Shown here: positions 10,141 through 21,644 of the stretch, one piece after another
Layout of the letters: every line of letters starts with the position of its first letter
Numbering within the stretch: the first letter of the stretch is position 1
Source of the DNA: Linanthus parryae
Taxonomy: Eukaryota; Streptophyta; Magnoliopsida; Ericales; Polemoniaceae
DNA length: 64,000 bases
Assembly: GCA_023055425.1 (NCBI GenBank)
Contig: JALGPY010000003.1
Span: 25,355,001-25,419,000, forward strand
Direction: 5' to 3'
The notes under the pieces: generated by a model
What the model saw: only the letters and a program-made list of their open reading frames with translations
Databases searched by the model: none
Told to the model about the DNA's origin: nothing
Translations under genes and position numbers: made by a program

Positions 10141-12725
10141 TTTGCGCGTCCCGAGCAAAGTCTCATCTACTGCATTTAATTGTCTACTAGCCGGCACGAC
10201 TCAAACGACTCTAACACGACAAACAACACAACAATGCAGCAAGATGGTGCAATGCAAATCTAGACTCGATCTTAAACACATAAAAGCTTTTAACTTCTTT
10301 GTTTTTGTGAGATCAGGCAATTTCAATAACATAGACTGATGCTCATGGATGATGAAAACATTAGATAAGAGGTGTGAAGCGCAACTAAACTCGACAACAA
10401 GTAAATCCCCATAGTTAGTATAGAAAGCTTAACTTTACTATCAAGAATGAACTACCTCTTCATGTGTGCCGATAAAAATAAGAGGCTAATCAAGGCTAAG
10501 CCACGTTCATAGTCCGAGCTCCTATTCCGCTAACGGTTTAGAATGTTGAGGCTTAGGGACAAAAGGATAATTATGTAGTAACAAGTCCTAAGCGTCACAT
10601 TCTCACATTAAACCCCACATATCACACACCCTCACCACGATGATAGAAACCGCAACCCGAAACTCACCGTCTCCGGCCCTCGATCCCCAGTACAATAACG
10701 ATCTCCGCGGCCACCATGGCGATACGTGCACGAAATGCAAACCGCCGTTAACGAACTAGTAACTTTCCACCTTTATTCCATCTCTCCTTTTTTTTTCTCT
10801 CTTTGTTTTTTTTCTTTTTTTTCTCATTCCTTTTTTTTTCATCTCTCAATATAACAAAATGTCGTAAAAGTAACCGAGTGGTCTTCCAAGAATCCAGCAA
10901 AGCAAGCATGTTAAGGAAAGGAAATAGACGATCCAATGAATGCATATCACAAGTAAAATTCATCTCCCCCTAACTCAATGAAGTACACGGTGTCACCAAA
11001 CAAAGCCGCCAAATAGTCAAAGCGCGTGTGTAGGCATGTAGTCGTCAGAAGCTCAATATCGATGTCCGTAGTCAAAAGTCGACATCCCCACACTAGAATG
11101 TAAACATGCCCTCTCTCAAGTAATCAAATGTATGTAAGTCCCGTGCCTAATCCAACCGATCCTCCTACACCGTGATGATGAAAAGAAACGATACCTAGCA
11201 TGATCCACCAATTAGGATCAACCACCCCATTGTTGTGCGGATTAGACGTCACGCACTCACGGGTCTCCACAACTGTGTCCATGGTGTAGTGACATGGAAC
11301 ACCGCCACACCGAAGTGCGCAAGCCTACTCACTCACCCTCGCATCCCCTCGAAGATATGTAATAATACGCAAGCGATCATGTAGAACTCACAAGTATATG
11401 CAGTACAGCTCTCCCTCATCGAACCACCTCAACTATGACCCCCTCGTGACGCACTAAAGTGGTGATTCTAAACGATTTATGATGAAGGCCAAGAATCGTC
11501 ACCCTAGGTCAAGAGGTTATGAATAAAACCAAGGTTCAAATTAGTCTTTCTAATGGTCCTACAAGGTGAGATCTATCAAGCAGTGAGTGCTCTAATACGC
11601 ATCCTCGCACATCTGTTCTGTGTGCCACTACGAGGCGGGCTGGCGACTACCTAAGACGTACACATGAACGTTCGGCTTGTTTAGCAAACACCAAGCTCAA
11701 CTCTTGTAGAGAACAACACACACTTTAGCTTTTAAAATTCAATTTAGTTTAAAACTAGGTAGGCATTCCCGTAACGAGATTCTCTCTATACTTACTAGGG
11801 GAACTAAAAGTGTCATTCTCGGTCAAAATTCACACCCTATGCCTAAAGTTTTCACATCACACTATATCAACCAAGCCTAAGCTTCTTTCAATTGCCCTTT
11901 CTCAAATTTTTCATTTTTTTTTTTTAAATTTTTTCATAAGTCTTAACTCTACATGCAAGGCTTTGACACGGAAAAAAAATGACTCTACACAGTTCAACTC
12001 TTTGGTGGGTAGACTCAATTATTTAAAAGTGCAAACTGTATATAAATCTACACTACACAATACGACAATATAATTAAAAATAAGATATAAACCACAATAC
12101 TGACTCACAATACAATCTAAACACACACTACATGTAACTGGCTATGCAAGACACATTGGCTAGTAAATAGTTAAATCACCCCCACACTGAATGCTTCATT
12201 GTCCTCAACGAGTTTAGAGATCATGCAAGAGAACTCCACTATCAATGTGAAAGGCCAGTAGATGAGATGGAGCATGACATATACTAAATAAAAGAAGCAC
12301 ATAATTCAGCAAAAGAAAAAGATACTCACAACCACCTCAAGGGTGGGGACGAAATCGCGCCAAGCAGTCCCCAAGCACAGTAGTGGTGCCACCATGCTCC
12401 TATACAGTCAATGTGTACTCGCACACCGGGGTCGACTGCCCTCCTCTGCTAAAATCTGTGTCTTGGAGAATCCCCAACTCGCATACACGAGCCCCTATGA
12501 CGGTCATGTGTGCCATGGCACACCGGGGTAGATTCTCCCATATCCTGCTCAAATATGTCACTAGAAAACATCATTAGTCCCTCTCTCTCATCTCTCCAAA
12601 ATAAATAAACAAAACACACGCAACTGTATTAAAAACTAACTCCCTAACCTAATGCAAATAAATAGGTTGGGTTGCCTCCCAACAAGCGCCTTGTAATTTA
12701 AGGTCGACGACCCGACCCAGTTACC
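10141..12725 (-). other. Non-coding interior of the LARD-like element
   Basis: About 2.6 kb between the ORF stop and the polypurine tract. No frame longer than about 90 codons and no retroviral domain was seen on either strand. On the minus strand the block at 12665-12721 contains the conserved phrase CTTGTTGGGAGGCAACCCA, shared with the Athila host at 57555-57785. A T/C-rich run lies at 10785-10850. Confidence 0.75.
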
Positions 12726-13610
12726 TCAGACATGAGACTTTTCTCTCCACTTTTTCTTCTTCCACCATCGCTTTTCCCTTTGTCTCTTCTCAAGTAAGAA
12801 TTCATGAGATGCATATGGTGCAAAGAAATATAAGTTGTTAGCCGCCACATGCCTCACTCTACCTTTCCTCTTCTTCTTCTTCTTCCAATTCTTCAAAATT
12901 ACAGTCGTCGAGGATTGGCCTTTGGAATATAGCATCTCAAGTGGAACGGCTTCAACAATAAGTTCTGACTTTCCTGCTTCCTTCCCTAGCTCTGGTCTCG
13001 GAATCGCGGGTGGCAAGTCATGTATTGCGTAAAATTGGGGTCTTTTCTCTTCCTTGTGCGATTCGCCCAATTTTATGATATCCAAGAGATATGGACTAGG
13101 CGGAGGAACTTCTTGATACATGTCCTTGCAAAAATCTCTATGCAGTAATTCCTTAGCTTCATGACTTTCTTCCTCAAAGAAAATATCTTCAGTGGGCCAT
13201 AAGCTTGCGATGTCCACACTCTCCCATTCATGCCATGGCTCCGGAATTATGCGAGGCACAAGTTGTATAGGCTTCACAATATCATCCCAATCTGAGTCCG
13301 AATCCGATTCTGAAGCAGCCCGAGGATCTATTACTTCATGATGAACAGTATTATAGACATAGACCTCTGGGGTTTCTTTGTCTTCCTCTTCGCACTCCTC
13401 AACTAAGTTAGGAATAATGCTACTCGGCCCATCGTCATTATCTGCATATGCCAATGCACTCGAAAGTTTTGCCAAGTGTTGTCCCTTCAGCTCGAGAGTT
13501 TCATCCATCCTATTAATCCCTTCCTCCATTCTGTCCATACTAGCTATCAAAAGCTTCAATATTTCTTTCCTCTCCGCATCTTCTTGATTGCAAGGAGGAG
13601 GGGTGTACAT
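12726..13610 (-). CDS. Uncharacterised 294-aa ORF in gag position
   Basis: An intact minus-strand frame from ATG 13610 to a stop at 12726, beginning about 180 bp after the PBS, where gag would start. Residues 1-55 are helical with regular Met/Leu spacing (LLIASMDRMEEGINRMDETLEL), resembling the coiled C-terminal part of Athila Gag. The middle (about 65-130) is very acidic (CEEEDKETPE, SESDSDSDWDD), and the end is strongly basic (KNWKKKKKRKGR, WWKKKKWREKSHV). No zinc knuckle or Retrotrans_gag core was recognised. It may be a remodelled Gag that binds RNA through the basic tail. An intact frame in a young element suggests use, but no function can be assigned. Confidence 0.6.
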   Translation of the reverse strand: MYTPPPCNQEDAERKEILKLLIASMDRMEEGINRMDETLELKGQHLAKLSSALAYADNDDGPSSIIPNLVEECEEEDKETPEVYVYNTVHHEVIDPRAASESDSDSDWDDIVKPIQLVPRIIPEPWHEWESVDIASLWPTEDIFFEEESHEAKELLHRDFCKDMYQEVPPPSPYLLDIIKLGESHKEEKRPQFYAIHDLPPAIPRPELGKEAGKSELIVEAVPLEMLYSKGQSSTTVILKNWKKKKKRKGRVRHVAANNLYFFAPYASHEFLLEKRQREKRWWKKKKWREKSHV

Positions 13611-13792
13611 ATCTCCATAGGAGTAGTACGGTGAATAGCCTAGAGCTTGCCCATAGAAATTCTGCCCTCACATGATCACCACGATACCTGCACAATAATT
13701 CACTAGGAAGCAGAAGAGATAAACCAATAAATAAATAAAAGAAAAAAAATAAAATTCCCTAAAGTTAATATTTCTAACTAATTCAACCGAAG

Positions 13793-13810
13793 TCCCCGGC
13801 AACGGCGCCA
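13793..13810 (-). other. Primer-binding site, tRNA-Asp type
   Basis: Minus-strand TGGCGCCGTTGCCGGGGA, 6 bp inside the 5' LTR. This is the standard Athila-lineage PBS. Confidence 0.9.
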
Positions 13811-13816
13811 AAAACT

Positions 13817-15289
13817 TGACACGATCTCCGCAAGTGTACGGTTGTCGTGCGTAGTAATATCCGGTAAATCCGGGTTTGTCGAACCCAAAGGACTTCTCGT
13901 GAACGAATTAGGATGATTAACTTTAATGTGGGCAACTAATTGAGTTTGTTTGACTAATCTAAGAAAGTAAGTAACAAGCTAATTATTAAAATTGAGATTA
14001 ATATGTGGGATAAGTATCAGGATATCTCTTCGGGTTCACTAGGGATCTCACACCACTTATGATTTATGTTCAAGTAACACGAACGTCTTTTAATTAGACA
14101 AACGAGCACCTATGCTTTGAAGATTCCTCAACCAAAGCCTATATTCAAACTCTTGTACCTGATTCCTCTAGCCTACTCAAGTTCAAATAAGCATTATGTT
14201 GTTGTGGTCTACTCTTAGTTCTAGCTAACTAGCAAGATTCCTCAACCCTAGATACGGCTAGTGCATGATTCAAGTTCCAGCAACGAATATTGATTCCTCT
14301 AACATTCATCACCTAGATCAATCCTATTGCTATGTCTAACAATATGAAAGATAGATTAAACTCATGAATCAAGCATAACTAAACAAAACACACTCAATTA
14401 AGCATAGAAGCATGAAACAAGATCCATAAATCACCAAACGTGGTGTTCAAACCCTAGCTACCTATGAGATATCCCGAATAGAAGATTTAGCTACTAAAAC
14501 ACATGATCAAAGTACAAAGTTTATTGATCATCAACAAAAAGTAGAGAAGAGAAGAGAATAGAAAATCAAACGATGGTCCCCAAGCTCCCAAGAAAGCTCC
14601 TCTTCTCTCCAATGGCGGCCCCTTGATGAATCTCCTAAGCCCTAGGTCGTTCCCTACAATTAAACCCGTTCCTTCTTTCAAGTTTTTAAAAATTACACTT
14701 TTTACCCCTTTTCTAATCACGTCAGATCTACCAATGTGATCTTGGGATCACAATTTGTGATCCTAGGATCACCTTTGTAGTTGTAGAGTCACGTTACTCT
14801 TCTATGTGATCTTGCACTTTGATCTTGTGATCATAGGATCACCTTTGTAGGATCAGGTTGATCTTCCATGTGGTCTTGCACTTGATCTTGTGATCACAAT
14901 TTGTGATCCTCTACTTCCAGTGAGTTGCTTCTTTTCACTCCTCTTGAATTTTTGGCCAAGTCTTTTCTCCTCTTAGCTTCTACTCTCCTTTGTCCATTCT
15001 CTCATGCATTCCTTGAGTTTCTTTCTTTCCGAAGTTCGCTTCCCCTCCAAAATCCGCACTCCAAGCTTCCGGTCCCTGAGATCCACAACACGAACAAATA
15101 CCGGAAGATCAAATGCGACAAATAAAGCCTAAAACATGCATAAAACGCCCGGATTACACAATGAAGTCTAAATACTCAAGTATGCTCAAAACATATAAGA
15201 ATTTGTCAATTTCTCATACAAATCTCTCTAAACGCACGCAAATCGATGGTGAATCCTATAAGAATATAACTCCTAAAGTGGAGTTATCA
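13817..15289 (-). mobile_element. 5' LTR of the LARD-like element
   Basis: 1473 bp, co-linear with 8649-10121. Differences noticed include gcAagtg for gcGagtg, tacCtga for tacAtga, and aatCtctc for aatAtctc. The GATC cluster repeats at 14713-14913. Confidence 0.95.
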
Positions 15290-15517
15290 AGCGCCCGAAT
15301 GCATGGAAGCTTCTTAAGAACCCAGGCCTATTGGCATAACTTCTATGAGGAGAGATGAGTTGAACCTCGCACGACAGAGGGTCACAAGGATCAACAGCAA
15401 GGCCACCAACACTTGCCTCATCAGTGGCCAAACTCGTAGCTGGAGCATCAGCAATCACGCCTTGCGCATCAGCAGGCTCATTTGTAGCAGTAGCAGGCTC
15501 ATTCGAAGCAGTACCAC

Positions 15518-15907
15518 CTGCAAGACAAATTTGGAAAAGTCATTGAGGTAACTTGCATTATGAATTATTTAATATATTTAATTCTATGTTTAGATCAAAA
15601 GCGAGCACCTCCACACTTATGTGGGACCGCAGCTCCAACATCATATGATATAAATGCGACACCATATCCTATAGATGTTTCCTCGTCTATCACATCCTTA
15701 AGGTGTGCATGACCTGACGTTATATGAAATCTTGATACAATATGGAATATTTTACTAAGCTTTGCTTGCAAACATTGTTCAAATGTTTACCTGAGGGTTC
15801 GCCACATTTTCTCACTAACCATCGGCGGATGTCATGTTTAGACAAACCGTGCTTTAATGCACCAAAAATTACCTCTTGGTGAGTTACGGCAAGATTAAAA
15901 ATCGTAC
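15518..15907 (-). other. Predicted intron of the antisense PMD gene
   Basis: Minus-strand donor AAG|GTACGA and acceptor TTGTCTTGCAG|GTGGTAC, 390 bp. The following exon reads as a low-complexity Ala/Asn/Glu/Pro stretch up to the LARD insertion. Confidence 0.5.
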
Positions 15908-16185
15908 CTTCTTCATCACCTGCAGTCTCCTAAGAACGTGTTGAGCTCGTTCTAAGGCAGCCCTGCTCATGCTACCAGCATGCTGCTCTTCTAGACTTCT
16001 TCTTTTCACAGCCTCTATATCATCTTCCTCGCGCTTCCTCCTTCTCTCTTCTGACTCAGCAGCCATCCTCTTAGACTCAGCGATTATGACCTCATCTATG
16101 GGTTCCCTAGACACATCTGAGCGAGATTCATTTGTCTTTCGACGTTCCTTGGCCAGAAGGTCATTGATAGTCTCAGCATCATCAC

Positions 16186-16263
16186 CTGTGAAGAAAGATT
16201 TTGTTTTAACAACATTATTGTTGAAATTTATGATTCAAAGAAGATTAAGTTCATTTGGGTTAC
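16186..16263 (-). other. Predicted intron of the antisense PMD gene
   Basis: Minus-strand donor GGAAG|GTAACCC and acceptor TTCTTCACAG|GTGATG, 78 bp and AT-rich, between two acidic or charged coding stretches. Confidence 0.6.
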
Positions 16264-16715
16264 CTTCCGAACTTTCTTCTCCTGTTTCTTCTTCTTGTTC
16301 TTCCTCTTCTCTTTCTTCCTTTACTCTTTCTTCTTCGATTTCTTCTTCCTGATCATAGGGGATGAAATCCTCAACTGCGAGATCCTTTCGTGGCTTGCTG
16401 TGCAGACGACCTTTTCCTTTGCCTTTAGGATCAGGAGCCTCTGTAGGCGATGAAGCCGAAGCTTCTCTGGGGCGAAGAGATCACAATTGACTTCTTCTTT
16501 CGCCTTTTGGCCTTTCGAGCAACTTCTGCGTCCACTTCAACACTCTCGCTTAACAGGGAGCGAGAAAATACATACATCTCCTCGCGTACCAGAGCCTCCA
16601 CTTTGGGATCCATTTCCATGGCCAAGGGAATAATTTTATTTTGTCTCTTTGCCTGAAGAATAGACTCAACCCGCGCAGGACAGCGGTCTCCAGATGCGAA
16701 CCTCCTCAAGCAGCA

Positions 16716-16792
16716 CTGAAAAGGAAAACTTATCTAAGCATTGCATTTCAAAAAGAAATGAGTTTCAGGGAAGACAGAGAGGTGTTATTTAC
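16716..16792 (-). other. Predicted intron of the antisense PMD gene
   Basis: Minus-strand donor AAG|GTAAATAA at 16792 and acceptor TTTTCAG|TGC at 16716. The T-rich 3' end and the preserved codon phase (AAG|TGC) support splicing. Confidence 0.6.
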
Positions 16793-18623
16793 CTTAGCAA
16801 AAGATTCACTGTACTCGATCATGCATCCAACCCCTCCCTGACAGCAGTCATCTTCTCGGAAAGGATCACGTGAGGACATAAGTGGTTTTCATTATCAAGT
16901 GAGAATAAAATCCATATTCAGAGTCGTTCAAACCACATATTTGACGGAACGGGAAGGTATTCCCCTTAATGGAAGGAGCTTTGCTGATGCGCGGAGGAGC
17001 AGAAGAAGCAAATCTAGTTTGCTGAATATTCCAGAAGATAATCCAACATTTGGTGGGACGACCTTCGCGCTTCCCTGAAGGTTTACATCTCTTTAACAGC
17101 AGTCGATTGTAGCAATCGCGGTTCACTGATCTAGGCCAAACGGAAGGTGCCACTGCGTCATAGCCAAATTGCGGGTAGACGCGAGTAGGGTCAACATCGA
17201 CTGTAATACGCTCGTACTGATGCAATATCTCGGGAACATACTCAGCAAGAGCAGGCAATGAGCCTCTCAAACACCAGCAAACAAACTCTCTGAAGTAATG
17301 AGCTCCTTTGATAAAAGTGTCCTTGGTAATGGGGCCACCTTTAGCTGGGTACATACGCCCGAAGAATCGCACATTTTCAACGGCAGTGGTGTAAGGTTCT
17401 GCAGTAAACTTTGCTCGATCGTCGCAGACCAAACTCCATGAACACTTAGGCTCTTTGGCCTTATACCATCGAGCGGCTCTCCCACACCGAAGTGAGTTCG
17501 CAGCACCAGGAACATTCCAGGATTTGGGCTTTGAAGGGATAGGAGCATAAGAAGGCCACCTTTCAAACACCCACATAGATAGGAAGGAAATGCTGACAAA
17601 GGTCAGCACATCAAGGCGCCCGCGCGACTCTTCGATCGCAACTACAAGCTGGTCCAATCGATGGTAGAGGGTTCCCAAAACAAGAGGCACGAGCGCGACA
17701 TTCTGACCTAAAGACAACTTGACTGCAATGGGCAAGACGTGATAAAAGACCCCCTCATGAAGATGACCATCGATCAAGTATCGCCAGAGCCACGCGCAAA
17801 TAAAGCCACACAAGGTCCAGCTGTACCCTTTCCCCTCAACATAGTTCTTCGCTTCGGGATCCTTATCCAGTATTTCTTTAGTGAGCTTGTTATTCGCATA
17901 GTCACGAAAAAAGTACTGCACCCACTTGCCCCATGTGTTCTTCACAGATGTATCAACCAATTGGTATTTTGGAAGAGCTTCTGCAGATGTCCGACGGGTG
18001 AAAATTTTCTTTACTTCTGCTATGCACTCCACCATCTGCGCATAAAGTGCGAGCTCTTCATCAGATTCTAACGCAGCCAAGGGATCGACTTCGCCCATGG
18101 GAGAAAGATCATATAGCATATATACATCCTCCAAGGTGGGGGCTGCCTCAAACTCGGCAAAATGAAAAGTGTAGGTTACGGGCAAATATCGAGAAAAGAG
18201 GTTTAGAAGCATAGTTTGATCCAGCTTCACGACAGCACCTTTCGTAGCTCTAACAACATAATAAATCTCAGCCTTATCCAGTCTAACATCATGATGGGTC
18301 AGTACATGATCGATCCACTCATCCATTATTTCCATTTTCTACACGAAGGCCTGGGTCGAGATATCAGTGTGGGGGTAGAACCCATCTTCGAGACATAATC
18401 TCACCACATCTTTGGCGTCAATCAAGTCCAATTCTGCTCGACTGGGTGAAGGGGTTAGCAACAACAAATCTTGGGTAGCAGGGTCTGGTAGATTCTTTGC
18501 TTGGGCTCTAGCACGGTAATAGTCTTCACCACCCAGATAGGTAACTTTCCTCCAAAAAGTCTTGGGAAGATTAGGGATTTCCTCAGCCTCCTTCACAGAT
18601 TTGTTTACCTTGGTTCTAGCCAT

Positions 18624-18984
18624 TTCTACAACAAAGGAAGAAAAGAAAAAAAAGGGGGGGGGGAGAAATATATCCACTTCATTTTTCAAATTCAAGAGCA
18701 AATCTTACAAGTTTTTGAAGAATTATCTGGTTTTATAGAAGGACAAGTTTCTGGGTTTCAAGATGATTGATATGAACGTCAATTTTGGGGTATGAACATT
18801 TCTGGGTTCAGAATTCCAGAAAGCTTTCAAACATTTCTGGGTTCATAAAAAGTTTCAATCTTTTAGGGTTTGGAACCTCTTCCAGAGTTACAAACAATGG
18901 TGGATTTCAAACGTTTCTGGGTTTCAGATTCAAAGCATTTCAAAACAAGGATACTCGTACGAGAAGCATCAACTTAAAATTGAG
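18624..18984. other. Upstream region of the antisense PMD gene
   Basis: Non-coding. A run of A and G with nine G at 18653-18662 lies just upstream of the PMD ATG, and a diffuse repeat of 'tttctgggtt' words occurs from 18738 to 18932. It would hold the leader of the antisense gene. It is cut from the rest of the 3' region by the TR-GAG insertion at 18990. Confidence 0.5.
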
Positions 18985-18989
18985 CAAGC

Positions 18990-19616
18990 TGTAGATAGTG
19001 CTTTCTGAGCTGAAAGATCTTGGCCACGTGGCAACCATCCAACACACCATATTGTGCTCCACACACACTGGATCACCAGCCGAGCTGATCCATGTGGGGG
19101 CTGCGAGACAGAGCCCTCGCATACCACTGCACGGGACTTGTAGGGACTTAGTGGTTTGGAGGCTAGAGTAAGCCCTGTCGCGTGCGAGTCAAGCCCGCGC
19201 GCGACCTTTAGTAACTGTTTTGAGAGATTTATGGCACGAGCTCCATAAACCCGGTCAATCCGGTCAAACCCGGTCAACCTCGTAACGGTTCCGGTATTCG
19301 CGCACCACGTGCTGTAACGGTCCCTATATATGAGGACGAACGTGCCATTGTGGTTAAGCTAATTAAGCCGCCATTATTGGGCGCATTAACCACACTACAA
19401 CGGTCGCGTTCCCTGCTATATATAGGACGTTAACCTTTCCATACAAAGAAGAACACACGAGCCATACGCGGAAGCTCTGCCAAACCTCTGTCTCTCTCTC
19501 AGACATTACTACTGCCTTACTCTCTCCCTACACACAACCCAACTCTTCCTGTGCCATCCCTGATCCTCTACATACGGTGTACACGGAGGTCTCCCCGCCG
19601 GAATCTCTTGTGCACA
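18990..19616 (+). mobile_element. 5' LTR of the TR-GAG element
   Basis: Runs from TGTAGATAGTGC to TTGTGCACA. A TATATATG box near 19326 and a TATATATAGG box near 19420 are candidate promoter elements ahead of the C/T-rich leader. Confidence 0.95.
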
Positions 19617-19619
19617 TTT

Positions 19620-19637
19620 TGGTGAACCTGACGTGAA
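19620..19637 (+). other. Putative primer-binding site of the TR-GAG element
   Basis: TGGTGAACCTGACGTGAA starts 3 bp after the 5' LTR and is shared (one base different) with the related element at 5886. The tRNA was not identified. Confidence 0.6.
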
Positions 19638-19656
19638 CTTACCAACAAAAGCAACC

Positions 19657-21522
19657 ATGTCTCAGGAGGATGATATTAGCAACAGATCGCCTTCCACCGA
19701 AACCGCCTCGGGAGAGGAGACCCGCCGTACTCCTACCACCCCCGGCGAGACACCGACGCTAGAGTCATTGGACGCCACTGTCCAAAGTCAGGCGAAAGCT
19801 CTCAAAGCTCAGTCTGCGCAACTAGAACGGATCTTGGCTGTTCTGGGCACCCTTGCGCCGAATCCTTCACCAGCCACCGCCGTCCCTCAAGGAGGAGGAG
19901 CCCCTACCGCTCCGGGACTGGGAGTGTCAAACACACCTCCCAACCCTAATCTGCATACTCCGCCGGCGACCACGCAGCTGCCTTCAGTTCAGGGGTCAAC
20001 AGCTCAGATGTTGCCTCTCACTGCTCACACTCCTCAGCCTCCGGCTTTGGCATCTAACCTGGCTTCGCAGTACCCCTTGCCTCCTCCAACAGCGATCTGG
20101 GGCAATGCGAGCAGTCAATATGTCCCCAATCCTTCGGCGGCGTATGTGTCGCCTCCTCCTGCGGCAACCCCTCCTTCTGCTACCGAGGGAAGCATTCCAG
20201 AATGCATGACGTCTCTGCAGAAGCGCATGGACACCATTCTGGCTCACCAGTCATTTGCGGATACCATTATCTCGAAGCTAGACAACGATCCACCCATCCC
20301 GCGAGAGATCTATCTCATGCCTAACCCGGCGGGGTACAAGGCTCCTAAATGGGACAAGTTTGAGGATGTCAACGGGAACGCTCATGAGCATGTCATGCGT
20401 TTCATCGATGTCATGGGACCATACGGAGCTGATCCCAAATTACTGATGCGAGAGTTCCCAAAATCTTTGGGGAACGTAGCGTACAAGTGGTACCGAACGT
20501 TGGAAGCCGGGCCCGTGAAGACTTGGGACGACATGGTCCAGAAGTTCTATACCAAGTTCTTCCAGATGGAAGAAAAGGTGACGATGATCCATATCTCGCG
20601 GATGTATCAGAAGCGCGAGGAGGACGGGATCACTTTTATCAAGAAATTCAGGGCGAAGTCCTTGGAGTGCAAAGATCCAATGCTCGAAAGCCGGCTCGTA
20701 GAGATATGCCTGCAGTGCATGCGAGATGAATACAAAGGTATGCTCATCAATTTGCAAACACCTACGTTTTCAAAGCTCATCGAATGCACCAAGAACATTG
20801 AGCCTATAGTAGAGAGACAGAAAAAGAAGAACGCCCCGGAGCGATCTTCGAGCGGCACCACCTACAAAATCGGAAGATTTAGTTACAAGAGGGGACGCGA
20901 AGCTGAGGTTAATACAGTTTCACCCCAGAAGCAGGCGAAGGTAGTGGACTTCGATGTACCGCCTCTGCCATGCTCGGTAGAGGAGGCAAGCGATCTCTGC
21001 AGGCAATGGTGCAAGGACAGTGTCCTACCGCCGCTCGAGAAGGTACCCTCCAAGGAGATGGTGAGGGACCCGAAGTGGTGCGAGTACCACGGCAAGGTCA
21101 TGCATCCTACAGCGGAGTGTAGGAAGCTCAGGATTGTATTCAGTCAAAAGATGAAGAACGGCGAGCTGATCGTCAGCGATCACAGGAAGGATGTGCGTAA
21201 TAATCCGCTTCCTGCTCATGCGGAGCAAGGCTCGAAAGGGAAAGAGGTCGCCATGATCTCGATTGTAGACTTGGAAGAAGTCGCAGAGGATGGTCTACCC
21301 ATCGTCGCCGAGGTCCATGAAGACGAAGACTACAGCATGGACACAGAGGATGAATGTGCCGACCGGATGAAGGGGTCGCACGGCTTCAGCAGATTCTTCG
21401 ACGAGATGAATTTCTCGGAGAAATGCCGGACAGAAATGACGAAAGCAATCACAGGACAAGCTGACGTCACGCCTAAAACCCTAAAGGCCAGACGGCACGA
21501 CTCTAGGGGTTTTAAGTCATAA
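19657..21522 (+). CDS. gag: Intact Gag polyprotein of the TR-GAG element
   Basis: 621 codons from ATG 19657 (MSQEDDISNRSPSTE). A frame extension upstream uses only a GTG, and the ATG matches the gag start of the related element at 5924. Residues 1-195 are Pro/Ala/Thr/Gln-rich and presumably disordered. About 200-400 form a Retrotrans_gag domain, with PPIPREIYLMPNPAGYKAPKW, VAYKWYRTLEAG and KFYTKFFQMEEKVTM. About 480-500 hold an atypical knuckle, CEYHGKVMHPTAECRKL (C-x2-H-x4-H-x4-C). The tail is acidic and ends in a basic stretch (KARRHDSRGFKS) encoded by what is 3' UTR in the full element, marking the deletion junction. Gag would assemble the particle. The uninterrupted frame suggests selection or youth. 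Confidence 0.92.
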   Translation: MSQEDDISNRSPSTETASGEETRRTPTTPGETPTLESLDATVQSQAKALKAQSAQLERILAVLGTLAPNPSPATAVPQGGGAPTAPGLGVSNTPPNPNLHTPPATTQLPSVQGSTAQMLPLTAHTPQPPALASNLASQYPLPPPTAIWGNASSQYVPNPSAAYVSPPPAATPPSATEGSIPECMTSLQKRMDTILAHQSFADTIISKLDNDPPIPREIYLMPNPAGYKAPKWDKFEDVNGNAHEHVMRFIDVMGPYGADPKLLMREFPKSLGNVAYKWYRTLEAGPVKTWDDMVQKFYTKFFQMEEKVTMIHISRMYQKREEDGITFIKKFRAKSLECKDPMLESRLVEICLQCMRDEYKGMLINLQTPTFSKLIECTKNIEPIVERQKKKNAPERSSSGTTYKIGRFSYKRGREAEVNTVSPQKQAKVVDFDVPPLPCSVEEASDLCRQWCKDSVLPPLEKVPSKEMVRDPKWCEYHGKVMHPTAECRKLRIVFSQKMKNGELIVSDHRKDVRNNPLPAHAEQGSKGKEVAMISIVDLEEVAEDGLPIVAEVHEDEDYSMDTEDECADRMKGSHGFSRFFDEMNFSEKCRTEMTKAITGQADVTPKTLKARRHDSRGFKS

Positions 21523-21630
21523 TGGCACGCACGGGGGTTGAACTTACCCGTATTTGAATTGGTGCGTGGCGGCGACGCGTATGTTGGTTTCCGCGCATGG
21601 AAGTCTATACAGCTATGAGTCTTCACGCGC

Positions 21631-21644
21631 AGAAAGGGGGCTAA
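21631..21644 (+). other. Polypurine tract of the TR-GAG element
   Basis: AGAAAGGGGGCTAA directly before the 3' LTR; the relative has AAAAAGGGGGCAAA at 22679-22692. Confidence 0.8.

Larger units (their letters stand above)
8649..15289 (-). mobile_element. LARD-like non-autonomous Ty3 element of Athila affinity (recent)
   Basis: Two 1473-bp LTRs (8649-10121 and 13817-15289) enclose a 3.7-kb interior; AGCGC flanks both sides (8644-8648 and 15290-15294). On the minus strand it runs TGATAACTCC... LTR, spacer, tRNA-Asp PBS, a 294-codon ORF, a long non-coding stretch, a purine tract and the LTR. No protease, RT or integrase is present, so it must borrow enzymes. Only about eight mismatches were noticed between the LTRs (roughly 0.5%), so the insertion is young. 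The PBS and the block near 12665-12721 tie it to the Athila lineage. Confidence 0.9.
15297..18623 (-). pseudogene. Antisense multi-exon Plant Mobile Domain (PMD) gene of the Tat-like element
   Basis: Reads leftward from ATG 18623 (MARTKVNKSVKEAEE). The long first exon (18623 to about 16868) carries a Plant Mobile Domain: FHFAEFEAAPTLEDVYML, WVQYFFRDY, FICAWLWRYLIDG and RLDVLTFVSISFLSMWVFERW. One TAG at 18341-18339 breaks an otherwise continuous frame. Plausible introns with GT-AG ends are 16792-16716 (77 bp), 16263-16186 (78 bp) and 15907-15518 (390 bp). Later exons encode a Lys/Arg stretch, a Glu-rich region (KEEREEEEQEEE) and a charged coil (ESEERRRKREEDD). A frameshift near 16440 and an unresolved junction near 16866 suggest decay. 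The LARD insertion at 15290 cuts its tail. PMD proteins occur in MAIN/MAIL host genes and in transposons; the role here is unknown. Confidence 0.75.

Noticed and set aside
15884..16114. A stand-alone small charged protein on the minus strand
   Set aside because: Splice-like borders on both sides and its position make it an internal exon of the antisense PMD gene.
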